Assembly (NCBI GenBank): GCA_030672315.1
Contig: DAOVGQ010000017.1
Location: forward strand, 1-12,989
Direction: 5' to 3'
Source of the DNA: Candidatus Aenigmatarchaeota archaeon
Lineage (GTDB): Archaea > Aenigmatarchaeota > Aenigmatarchaeia > QMZP01
DNA: 12,989 nucleotides
Under the pieces are notes generated by a model. It was given only the letters and a program-made list of their open reading frames with translations. It made no database searches and was not told the DNA's origin. How positions within the stretch are numbered: position 1 is the stretch's first letter; every line of letters starts with the position of its first letter. The translations under genes and the position numbers were made by a program. Below are positions 1 through 5,452 of the stretch, piece by piece.

Positions 1-1
1 G

Positions 2-364
2 GAGTTCTCTGAACATGTAAATTGCATAAGAGAACTCAAATCTGGTTGGATGGACTCCATTGACGCTGCACGCAATATGGTGAAACAGTCCGGTTGCCCT
101 GCTGGAGAACTCGAGGCCGCTGTACAATCGGCGATGAAAAAGATGGAGGACGAAAGTATAGGTGATGTAGCCAGAAATGCTGTTAAAGAACTTGAGCCCA
201 GAGTGGTTCATGTCAGTCGTCCGCCAAGGCATGTGGTGGTTTATGATGAGCCTTACGCCAGTGCGGGGGTAGCATCATATTATAGCTACTCAAGTGGATA
301 CCCTGTTAGCAGGTCTTGGGCATATGGAGGTTCATATAGTACTGCGGAAGGGTATTGGAAATAA
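2..364 (+). CDS. 3' end of an unknown gene with Tyr/Ser/Gly-rich tail (5' truncated by window)
   Basis: The reading frame is open from the first bases of the window, so the Met at position 50 is probably internal and the gene begins outside. The visible part has a predicted helical segment (about 60 residues, Glu/Lys/Ala-rich, with AVQSAMKKMEDE) and then a low-complexity C-terminal tail rich in Tyr, Ser and Gly (YYSYSSGYPVSRSWAYGGSY). I do not recognise the family. Such tails occur in surface, adhesive or nucleic-acid-associated proteins, but nothing here decides between them. The stop TAA is at 362-364. A new TATA box follows within about 15 bases, so the next gene appears to be transcribed separately. 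If the Met at 50 were the true start, the protein would be 104 aa. Confidence 0.5.
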   Translation, partial: EFSEHVNCIRELKSGWMDSIDAARNMVKQSGCPAGELEAAVQSAMKKMEDESIGDVARNAVKELEPRVVHVSRPPRHVVVYDEPYASAGVASYYSYSSGYPVSRSWAYGGSYSTAEGYWK

Positions 365-375
365 TTATAACCACT

Positions 376-384
376 ACATATAAC
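376..384 (+). promoter_or_regulatory. TATA box for the secreted-protein gene
   Basis: The AT-rich block ACATATAAC lies about 25-30 bases before a predicted start of transcription near 405. That gives a leader of about 100 bases before the ATG at 505. The call rests on sequence resemblance and position only. Confidence 0.4.
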
Positions 385-415
385 ACACTATCATTATGGA
401 CGGTAAACAACCAAC

Positions 416-443
416 CCCCGGGATGCCCCGCAGCGTCCCGGGG
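416..443 (+). promoter_or_regulatory. Strong GC hairpin in the leader of the secreted-protein gene
   Basis: Positions 416-426 pair with 433-443 as an 11-bp stem (10 Watson-Crick pairs and one U-G) closed by a 6-base loop (CCCGCA). It is much more GC-rich than its surroundings. It could act as a 5' leader structure or a terminator for the upstream gene, although no T-run follows it. It could also be the left palindrome of a small mobile element. Confidence 0.55.
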
Positions 444-471
444 CAGATTAATTCTTGAAAACTTTTAATCA

Positions 472-487
472 CCGGCTTTAAGGCCGG
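472..487 (+). promoter_or_regulatory. Short hairpin next to the ribosome binding site
   Basis: CCGGC (472-476) pairs with GCCGG (483-487) around a TTTAAG loop. This stem ends two bases before a near-perfect Shine-Dalgarno sequence AAGGAGGT (490-497), which lies 7 bases before the ATG at 505. An ATG at 498 is in a different frame and sits too close to the ribosome site. With the stem at 416-443, this makes a two-hairpin leader that could modulate ribosome access. Confidence 0.4.
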
Positions 488-504
488 GGAAGGAGGTATG
501 AAAG

Positions 505-1005
505 ATGAGAAAGATAACGATATTAGGAATTTTAGTGTTTGCGATTTTATTGGCATCATCCCAAGCTGACTACGCCTATAGTTATCCCAGTAATTATTCC
601 AGTGAAACACAGGCTATCAAGCTCGTCAATGCTGAGATTTACGGAGATTGTTACATAACCGGGAAGGATGCTGTTGAAAAGTACAATATAATCAAGCCTG
701 TAAGAGTTAATCCAGAGAAAATCAAGGTAATTGGCACCATATATCCTCTGGAGAAGTTGGGTAATTATTACATCAAGATTGGTAAGATTGAGGTGTGTAT
801 CGAGAAGTCCCCTTCAGAGGTGGAACCGAGTGAAACACGAGCAGTCCTTGTAAAGACCCTTGTAGAAAAATTGAGAACAAAAGCCGCATATATAGGAGCC
901 GATATTGTATACGTCACTCAAATAAAGATTTCTATTATAAAGGGGACAGAGACTATAACAGTTTACCAAGAACTGGATGTAAATGAACTGCCAAGAAGAC
1001 GTTAG
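505..1005 (+). CDS. Small secreted protein, signal peptide plus one compact domain
   Basis: The protein has 166 aa. Residues 1-21 form a classic signal peptide: a basic start MRKI, a hydrophobic core, then ASSQA before DY. This predicts export across the membrane. The mature part has two cysteines (C49 and C98) that could form a disulfide. It also has a segment LRTKAAYIGADIVYVTQIK whose 'helix then GA-[DN]-x-V' pattern recalls small exported or metal-binding alpha/beta domains such as RcsF or YbjQ. That likeness is only impressionistic, and I do not assign a function. The start is secure because AAGGAGGT precedes ATG 505 by 7 bases. The gene is AT-rich compared with the large genes in the window. 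It is followed by a hairpin terminator at 1074-1111 and seems to be a single-gene unit. Confidence 0.75.
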   Translation: MRKITILGILVFAILLASSQADYAYSYPSNYSSETQAIKLVNAEIYGDCYITGKDAVEKYNIIKPVRVNPEKIKVIGTIYPLEKLGNYYIKIGKIEVCIEKSPSEVEPSETRAVLVKTLVEKLRTKAAYIGADIVYVTQIKISIIKGTETITVYQELDVNELPRRR

Positions 1006-1073
1006 ATAGAAGGAATGATAATTAATAGGCCCCCTCCGAGGCGTCCCGGTTCCCTGGAGTGATAAGATCTATA

Positions 1074-1130
1074 AGCCCTGTTATACCTTAATTGGTTAAT
1101 AGGACTTTTTGTTCTGTCAACTTAACGGGC
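1074..1130 (+). terminator. Hairpin terminator with conserved tail (copy 1)
   Basis: Positions 1074-1087 pair with 1094-1106 (about 12 pairs, one mismatch, one bulge) around a TTAATT loop. The stem is followed at once by CTTTTTG. It lies 70 bases after the stop of the secreted-protein gene and on the same strand. After the T-run comes TTCTGTCAACTTAACGGGC (1112-1130), whose 14-base core TGTCAACTTAACGG recurs exactly on the minus strand at 8957-8970, after another hairpin. Confidence 0.65.
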
Positions 1131-1228
1131 TACAGTCAGAAAATGCAGTGCATACTAACGCTTATAGAAAATATTTTTTCGTACACGTTTTTTGAAGAAG
1201 TGGTAGCTCTCGTAAAAAAGGTGTGGTT

Positions 1229-2425
1229 CTAGAGGTCGTTCCTGTCGTCCATCCTGCCTGGTGAGGCCTTGCCGGGTCGCTTCTTGAGTATCTTGCCTGC
1301 CTCGTGGATGAACTTCCTGACATACTCTCTGTGCATCAGGATCTCCTGCTTGGGCAGGTCCATAACCTTGCCTGCCTTGACCAGCCTCTTCATCTCCTCG
1401 AGGCGCTTTAGAACATCAAGGTATGTGTCAGGGACAAGGCCCGGCTTTACCAGGAAGGCCTCGAAGTCCTTGACCAGGCCTGCCTTGCTGGGCTTCTTCT
1501 TGAGGGATTTCAGAAGGGTGAGCGTGGTCTCGTTCATTATCTGGTGGGATTTCTCGACAATGCCCTCCCTCTTGAGGACCTCTATCTTGACTATGAGGCC
1601 CTGCATCTTCTTGACAAAGGTCCTGGTCTTCTTTATCCATTCGTCAACATCGCGGCCGGACATCTTCCTTATCTTCTTGTGCTCGACCCCCTTCCTGACG
1701 TTTATTATGTCCTCCAGGTCCTTGATATCAGACTCCTTAATGAACTTCATCTCCACAATGGTCTTCCTGAGGACATCCGGGGCGTCAGTCGGCCTTGGGG
1801 GAACCCTTCCAAGGAACATCAGAACGGACTGTGCGCTCTCGAGCATGGCGTAGTAGCAGTCCTCGACAACCATGTAGATCTTGGCGTTCTCAACCCGCTT
1901 TATCCTCTTGGGGCCGCGCTCTATATATTTTTCCACTGCCTCCTTGCTTGGACGTATCTCCCCCATCTGGAGGAGCCTCTTTATGGGAAGGAATATGTCC
2001 TTGTCAAAGACTGGGACCCCCTCCCTGATGAAATTGAAGACTATTGGGTGGCCGTCCCTGACCATGGCCCAGAACTCTGTGAGCAGGTAGGGCTGCTGCA
2101 CAGAGAGGTTCTTGTTGCACTTCTTGGCAATCACATCGAGGTCGTCCTCGATTTTCTCCTTGAAGGACGGGGTAATCTTGCCCTTGGTGTCGTCGATTAT
2201 CACGAAAACATCGATGTCTGACTCCATCCGTGACTCCCCGCGGGCCGTGGAGCCGAACAGGACAATCGACCTTATTATGGGGCCGTACTTCTTGAGGACC
2301 TCCTTGGTGAACTTCTTGAGAATCTCGACTCTCTCCTTCTTGCCCACCCCCTTCTGTGGCTTCTTGGCTGGTTTGGCCTTCCTGGCTGCTGTCTTGGATG
2401 TCTTTTTGGCTTTCTTTGCAGGCAT
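1229..2425 (-). CDS. Nucleotidyltransferase-HEPN fusion protein with Lys/Ala-rich N-terminal tail
   Basis: The protein has 398 aa. Residues 1-32 are a histone-tail-like Lys/Ala stretch (AKKAKKTSKTAARKAKPAKK), probably disordered and able to bind nucleic acid. Residues about 35-145 carry a minimal nucleotidyltransferase: LFGSTARGE (G58, S59) with SDIDVFVI (D70 and D72 as metal-binding acids). Residues about 160-285 are helical and contain R244-KGVE-H249, the R-x4-H motif of HEPN RNases. A helical, basic C-terminal region follows. In known MNT-HEPN toxin-antitoxin pairs these are two genes, and the nucleotidyltransferase adds AMP to the HEPN toxin at a Tyr after the R-x4-H. Here they are one chain, and the residue two after the His is Lys (H-K-K). 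It could be a self-contained RNA- or tRNA-modifying enzyme or a fused toxin-antitoxin. The domain calls rest on motifs, and the function is inferred. The gene is monocistronic, and its 3' end faces the terminator at 1074-1130. Confidence 0.75.
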   Translation of the reverse strand: MPAKKAKKTSKTAARKAKPAKKPQKGVGKKERVEILKKFTKEVLKKYGPIIRSIVLFGSTARGESRMESDIDVFVIIDDTKGKITPSFKEKIEDDLDVIAKKCNKNLSVQQPYLLTEFWAMVRDGHPIVFNFIREGVPVFDKDIFLPIKRLLQMGEIRPSKEAVEKYIERGPKRIKRVENAKIYMVVEDCYYAMLESAQSVLMFLGRVPPRPTDAPDVLRKTIVEMKFIKESDIKDLEDIINVRKGVEHKKIRKMSGRDVDEWIKKTRTFVKKMQGLIVKIEVLKREGIVEKSHQIMNETTLTLLKSLKKKPSKAGLVKDFEAFLVKPGLVPDTYLDVLKRLEEMKRLVKAGKVMDLPKQEILMHREYVRKFIHEAGKILKKRPGKASPGRMDDRNDL

Positions 2426-2483
2426 GGTATCAACTTCTGAATGAATTGATTATTATTTATCACTCATAGATACTGACATTACC

Positions 2484-2494
2484 TTATATTTAAA
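2484..2494 (-). promoter_or_regulatory. TATA box for the nucleotidyltransferase-HEPN gene
   Basis: On the minus strand TTTAAATATAA lies about 60-70 bases before ATG 2425, predicting transcription from about 2463 and a leader of about 38 bases. No clear Shine-Dalgarno sequence precedes the ATG. Confidence 0.5.
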
Positions 2495-2570
2495 GTTTAC
2501 AGGTGTGTAAAGATTATTTGGTTTTGGGATTAATAAACCCTGCTGGTTGGGTTGTTTATATCCCTTTAAT

Positions 2571-2618
2571 TTGACAATACAAAGGGGGAGGCATGAAAAT
2601 ATAGCAAAGATTACCTCC
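2571..2618 (-). terminator. Hairpin terminator with conserved tail (copy 2)
   Basis: On the minus strand GGAGGTA (2612-2618) pairs with TGCCTCC (2587-2593) as a 7-bp stem around an 18-base loop. CCCTTTG follows, then the tail TATTGTCAA. The 14 bases CTTTGTATTGTCAA (2571-2584) are identical to 8965-8978, read on the same strand. The hairpin begins about 14 bases after the stop of the 42-aa gene at 2632-2760, as expected for a terminator of the small-peptide run. Confidence 0.55.
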
Positions 2619-2631
2619 TCACACCATCACG

Positions 2632-2760
2632 CTAATTAAAGTTGCTCCTAATAGTGAATTTTAGCCTCTTAACTGTCTTATTAAATACAGCCTGTATCCT
2701 TTCATTAAAAAATCTCAATATTAATCTAAGTCGTCCCCTAATATTAGCAAATCTCTTCAT
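2632..2760 (-). CDS. Very small basic protein (42 aa), third of a small-peptide run
   Basis: The reading frame runs from ATG at 2758-2760 to TAG at 2632-2634. The product begins MKRFANIRGRLRLILRFFNE and ends KRLKFTIRSNFN. It is strongly basic (about a quarter Arg/Lys) and could form an amphipathic helix, so membrane-surface or RNA binding is possible. The minus-strand sequence AAAGAAAGGATGTG before the ATG is a fair ribosome site. The gene lies 69 bases after the 38-aa gene in the same direction and is followed by a hairpin terminator. I recognise no family. The case rests on the ribosome site, position and terminator, and short length leaves room for chance. Confidence 0.45.
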   Translation of the reverse strand: MKRFANIRGRLRLILRFFNERIQAVFNKTVKRLKFTIRSNFN

Positions 2761-2829
2761 GGTTCACATCCTTTCTTTATTTGGGTTTTTAAGAAATGCG
2801 GGATTGCCTAAAGGCTGTCATGATTACTG

Positions 2830-2946
2830 TTAGTTTTTGATGAAATGCCATATGATAGGAAAGAGAACCGCGACAAAAAAGCCTATGATGGTTATCACAA
2901 GCGTAACCTTAATCAGGACACCCACCTTCTCTTCTTTCGTCTTCAT
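2830..2946 (-). CDS. Very small single-pass membrane protein (38 aa)
   Basis: Start ATG 2944-2946 follows an excellent ribosome site (AAAGGAGGTG, about 5 bases of spacing). The product starts MKTKEEKVGVLIKVTLVIT, has one hydrophobic helix at about residues 10-33 containing GFFVAVLFPIIW, and ends HFIKN. The short charged N-terminus suggests a cytoplasmic side with Lys/Glu residues. The frame is open further upstream, but that extension overlaps the 39-aa gene and has no ribosome site, so this start is preferred. The start is only 14 bases after the stop of the upstream 39-aa membrane peptide, so the two are almost certainly translated from one mRNA. Function is unknown; possible roles are a regulatory subunit of a membrane complex or a toxin-like peptide. 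Confidence 0.65.
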   Translation of the reverse strand: MKTKEEKVGVLIKVTLVITIIGFFVAVLFPIIWHFIKN

Positions 2947-2960
2947 GGAACACCTCCTTT

Positions 2961-3080
2961 CTAATTCTGGTAGTTCCAGAGGGCATAAAGTAACAGAAGG
3001 AAAACAAGAAAAGCCAAATAACCTGCCAGTTGTGACCTTAAATTTATCTGGCCAAAAAGCCCTTTCAATCTCCTCTTCAT
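2961..3080 (-). CDS. Very small membrane protein (39 aa), first gene of a small-peptide run
   Basis: Start ATG 3078-3080 follows GAAAGGGGG with 6-7 bases of spacing. The product is MKRRLKGLFGQINLRSQLAG followed by YLAFLVFLLLLYALWNYQN. A basic, amphipathic first half leads into one membrane helix at about residues 18-36, with the positive end probably in the cytoplasm. Its stop (2961-2963) lies just before the ribosome site of the next gene. A TATA box at 3146-3155 and a palindrome at 3115-3137 lie upstream. The MKRR/MKRF starts of the first and third peptides are alike, but that is too short to claim descent from a common gene. Confidence 0.6.
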   Translation of the reverse strand: MKRRLKGLFGQINLRSQLAGYLAFLVFLLLLYALWNYQN

Positions 3081-3114
3081 AACAAACCCCCTTTCTTGTT
3101 TTAAGAAATCGCAA

Positions 3115-3137
3115 GACTGTTGAGAGACAGTCTCAAC
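3115..3137. promoter_or_regulatory. Overlapping palindromes at the predicted start of the small-peptide transcript (operator candidate)
   Basis: Two perfect inverted repeats overlap. GACTGT (3115-3120) pairs with ACAGTC (3127-3132), and GTTGAGA (3119-3125) pairs with TCTCAAC (3131-3137). The TATA box at 3146-3155 predicts minus-strand transcription from about 3124, in the middle of this block. A dimeric repressor bound here would stop initiation. As RNA, the two stems would be mutually exclusive hairpins. Confidence 0.45.
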
Positions 3138-3145
3138 TAAACCTG

Positions 3146-3155
3146 TTTATATTTA
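3146..3155 (-). promoter_or_regulatory. TATA box for the small-peptide run
   Basis: On the minus strand TAAATATAAAC lies about 70 bases before ATG 3080, with its predicted start inside the palindrome at 3115-3137. The core AATATAAAC is repeated in a second TATA-like site at 3314-3321. Confidence 0.5.
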
Positions 3156-3160
3156 CGGCT

Positions 3161-3260
3161 GGCAGTATGTTCTGCCTGATAAGGCAGGCCTGCAGGCCGG
3201 GATTTCCCTCGGTTAAACAGATGACCAAGGTCCTGAAGGGCCGAAGCCATGTTCTTGGTT
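3161..3260 (-). ncRNA. Hairpin-dense non-coding stretch; candidate structured RNA or long leader
   Basis: The 338 bases at 3081-3418 carry no convincing gene; the one frame of 70 codons there starts with TTG and has no ribosome site. Read on the minus strand, this part has a stem ACCAAG/CTTGGT (3254-3259 with 3224-3229) enclosing a perfect UUCG tetraloop hairpin GGC-UUCG-GCC (3239-3248). It also has a 12-base palindrome GGCCTGCAGGCC (3187-3198). The hairpins TGCCT-TATC-AGGCA (3173-3186) and GGCAG-AACATA-CTGCC (3161-3176) share bases, so they exclude each other. Such switching stems are typical of regulatory leaders. No known riboswitch or RNA family was recognised. Confidence 0.35.
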
Positions 3261-3313
3261 AATGCATTAATTGAATAGCATGATGTTTCCCTATTGCTGC
3301 AAAGGCATTTAAG

Positions 3314-3321
3314 TTTATATT
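3314..3321 (-). promoter_or_regulatory. TATA-like box upstream of the structured stretch
   Basis: On the minus strand AATATAAACTTAAAT spans about 3308-3321. It predicts transcription from about 3290 into the hairpin-dense region and on toward the small-peptide genes. Confidence 0.35.
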
Positions 3322-3418
3322 GTGTATTTTCCGTGAACGCTTTTATCAACTATTAGGATTCGTTACAGCCAACCTGCCATGTGGTTAACCGGCGATGAGG
3401 GGAACAGTAAAAGGGTTC

Positions 3419-5260
3419 CTAGCGGAATTCGGCCTTCTTCCACTGCTCTGGCCGCTTACCCTTCTTGGTAGCCGCGGTGCTGAGTATGGTGAACTCCTCT
3501 TCTGGCATCTCCATCAGGTCCTTGAGGGGCTCCCAGGCATGGTCCCGGACTATCTGGAGCTGCCTGACCTCGTCCCCTGCAACCGCTCCCTTGTAGCCGA
3601 AGAACTCAGGAGGGAGCCTGCTTGGGTGAATGTCCTTAACAAGCTGTTCAATCATGAGCCTCAGGGTCTCCACCGACCTCTTGAATGGATCGTCCCCTCC
3701 GCCCCTCTCGTATATCACATAGACGTCGCGGCCCTTGCCAAACCCTGTCTGGCGCAGGTAGTAGAGCAGCTTATAGACCCTGATGTCCCCGAGTTCCAGG
3801 GGTTCGTGTGCATGCGAGGGGTTCGGCGCATTGGCATGCACCGATATGCATATCGAGCCCATGTTAGGGGCCAGCCTGACCAGTTCCTCCATGTCCTTGA
3901 TGGGGTCCACGCCCTGGGTGGCTGTGTGCTCGAAGTCCGCGAGCATCCATATATTGTTTGTCTTGAGTTTCTCCCTGATAACCCTGACGGCAACGTATAT
4001 CTGCCTGTTGCTCCAGAGCAGGTGCAGCCCCGCATGCTGGGGATCCCTGGCGTCAGGCGTCTCTATGGCCAGTATGAGGTCCCTGGCATACTGCTGCAGC
4101 TTTGGCTGACCTGCCAGCTCCTTGGGAATGAGAACCTTGTCACGCCACTCCAGGGCCTTCTTCATGTGGCCCTCAAGGTACTTGGCAGCCACCACGCCGT
4201 AAAAGAACTCCTTGAATATCCTGTCGTTTTCGTCCTCAGCCTTCCTCCATGCCTCATGGAGCCAGTTGGGGTTGGAATAGTCCATATTGTACTTTTCTTT
4301 CAGAATGGGGTAGAATTTTGCCATCTCCACCCACATGGGGTCCTTTTCATAGAACATGTAGTGGGCCATAATGTGGTAGCCGTCAAGGATTCCCACCACG
4401 GCCCGGAGCTCCTCGGAGTCCCACTCCCCTCCCGTGGCGAGCTTGTCAAGTAGTGTCCTGTCGATTACCTCCTTCTGTTTTTCAGAGCTTCTTATTGTCC
4501 TTTCCCTCCTTATCTCATCAACTATCTCCTGGCCCCTTTTTTGTTTTTCCTCTGTTTCTGCAATCACTCTTCTCTGCTGTTCAGGGGACATTCCAGGTTC
4601 AATTGGGGGTCTGAAGTCAGGACACACACCTGTCTGGAGAACCCTCTCTATGACCTCTGGGGGCATATCTGCAGCAGAGAGCCTTTTCTGCTGCTCTTCC
4701 TTGTACCACCTGTCTACCTCAAGTGTTATTTCGCTCTCCATCTCTGTGAATTCCTTTCTCTTGAGGATGTCCCTCATGTAGTCGTTTCCGCGCTCCTCGA
4801 CAAACCACTCCCTGAGGGGCTCGCACTCCTTCAGGATGTGCGAGATGAATCTGCCCTCGTGGTCGCAGAAGGACATGGTGAGCTTCCTGGAGGTGTAGGT
4901 CATGAGCTCGAGCCAGATGTTCAGGCAGGCATGGAAGTCCACGTACTTGGCCCCTGAACGGACAGACGAGCGTATGGACTTCTCGATGTGGTCCTGGGCA
5001 TCCCTCCAGTCAGAGCGCTCTGGTATTCCCATGGGTATGGTCAGGGAGCCGTGCATGAGAACATGCACATTCTGCTTGCCAGCTATGTGCCTCAGCTCGA
5101 CCCCCTCGGTCTCTGTCACCTCGTGGGGGACATCCAGGGCTATCTCTATACAGCTCGTCCCCCTGGTCAGACCATAACCGAGCTTCTTCACCGTGGTGGC
5201 AAGCTCCTCTGACCTCGCTATGTAATGGAGGCCTGTTGTCACGCCAACCTTGTAGCCCAT
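3419..5260 (-). CDS. TIM-barrel protein, endonuclease IV/xylose-isomerase-like, with a large helical insertion
   Basis: The protein has 613 aa from ATG 5260. The N-terminal third (YKVGVTTGLHYIA, then NVHVLMHGSLTIPMGIPER, then SGAKYVDFHACLN) and the C-terminal third (LILAIETPD, MLADFEHTATQG, ICISVHANAP, SHAHEPLELGDI, DVYVIYERGG) read like an AP-endonuclease-2 barrel. Candidate metal ligands are H70, H110, E400, D442, H445, H475, H483/H485 and E518. The H70-H110 spacing (40) and the D442-x2-H445 spacing equal those of endonuclease IV (H69/H109, D179/H182). Residues about 150-390 are an extra, charged, helical region with coiled-coil character where the family has only about 35 residues. The enzyme may act on abasic DNA or a sugar phosphate; which one is open. 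The frame extends upstream to a TTG at 5308 through a leader shared with the next gene. A TATA box lies at 5354-5364. Confidence 0.65.
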   Translation of the reverse strand: MGYKVGVTTGLHYIARSEELATTVKKLGYGLTRGTSCIEIALDVPHEVTETEGVELRHIAGKQNVHVLMHGSLTIPMGIPERSDWRDAQDHIEKSIRSSVRSGAKYVDFHACLNIWLELMTYTSRKLTMSFCDHEGRFISHILKECEPLREWFVEERGNDYMRDILKRKEFTEMESEITLEVDRWYKEEQQKRLSAADMPPEVIERVLQTGVCPDFRPPIEPGMSPEQQRRVIAETEEKQKRGQEIVDEIRRERTIRSSEKQKEVIDRTLLDKLATGGEWDSEELRAVVGILDGYHIMAHYMFYEKDPMWVEMAKFYPILKEKYNMDYSNPNWLHEAWRKAEDENDRIFKEFFYGVVAAKYLEGHMKKALEWRDKVLIPKELAGQPKLQQYARDLILAIETPDARDPQHAGLHLLWSNRQIYVAVRVIREKLKTNNIWMLADFEHTATQGVDPIKDMEELVRLAPNMGSICISVHANAPNPSHAHEPLELGDIRVYKLLYYLRQTGFGKGRDVYVIYERGGGDDPFKRSVETLRLMIEQLVKDIHPSRLPPEFFGYKGAVAGDEVRQLQIVRDHAWEPLKDLMEMPEEEFTILSTAATKKGKRPEQWKKAEFR

Positions 5261-5330
5261 ATCTTTCGCCTTGCAATCTGTTACGGATCCGTCCCTGCGG
5301 GACGGCAAACGCTCTTTCGCCTTGCTTAAA
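5261..5330 (-). promoter_or_regulatory. Leader of the TIM-barrel gene with hairpin and repeated block
   Basis: The 13-base block GCAAGGCGAAAGA occurs twice (minus strand, 5313-5325 and 5262-5274), exactly 51 bases apart. Between the copies is a perfect hairpin CCGTCCC-GCA-GGGACGG (5289-5305). A related leader precedes the neighbouring gene (7175-7259). The second copy touches ATG 5260. The predicted transcript start from the TATA box is about 5332, so this is essentially the entire 5' leader. Confidence 0.55.
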
Positions 5331-5353
5331 GGATTTATGAATCCTTAATGCCT

Positions 5354-5364
5354 GTATATATTTT
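5354..5364 (-). promoter_or_regulatory. TATA box for the TIM-barrel gene
   Basis: Minus-strand AAAATATATAC predicts transcription from about 5332, about 70 bases before ATG 5260. The TIM-barrel gene therefore has its own promoter despite following the 573-aa gene. Confidence 0.5.
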
Positions 5365-5452
5365 GTTTTGGAGAAATAAAAGCTTCCTGATGTCAGATGG
5401 TTAAATGAGACTGGATGGTGAATTTTGTCCCAAAGCCGCCTGGCTGTGCGAA

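Noticed and set aside
440..1033. Imperfect inverted repeats (440-453 against about 1020-1033, 12 of 14 bases) flanking the secreted-protein gene, as if it were a mobile cassette
   Set aside because: The match is half made of the AT-rich ATTAATT palindrome. A 12-of-14 match is expected by chance in a window this size, and no target-site duplication was seen.
1544..2221. Long plus-strand frame of 225 codons opposite the nucleotidyltransferase-HEPN gene
   Set aside because: It is the complementary shadow of a motif-bearing gene with GC-rich codons; it has no ribosome site and no recognisable domain.
3137..3349. Minus-strand frame of 70 codons between the small-peptide run and the TIM-barrel gene
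   Set aside because: It starts with TTG, has no ribosome site, runs through the hairpins and a TATA box, and its composition (scattered Cys, no pattern) looks random.
3401..3419. GGAAC/GTTCC hairpin at the stop codon of the TIM-barrel gene as terminator
   Set aside because: Only 5 pairs, and no T-run follows on the minus strand; too weak to call.
3395..4453. Plus-strand frame of 352 codons opposite the TIM-barrel gene
   Set aside because: Leu/Pro/His/Val-rich composition typical of an antisense shadow. The minus strand carries the ordered metal-ligand motifs.
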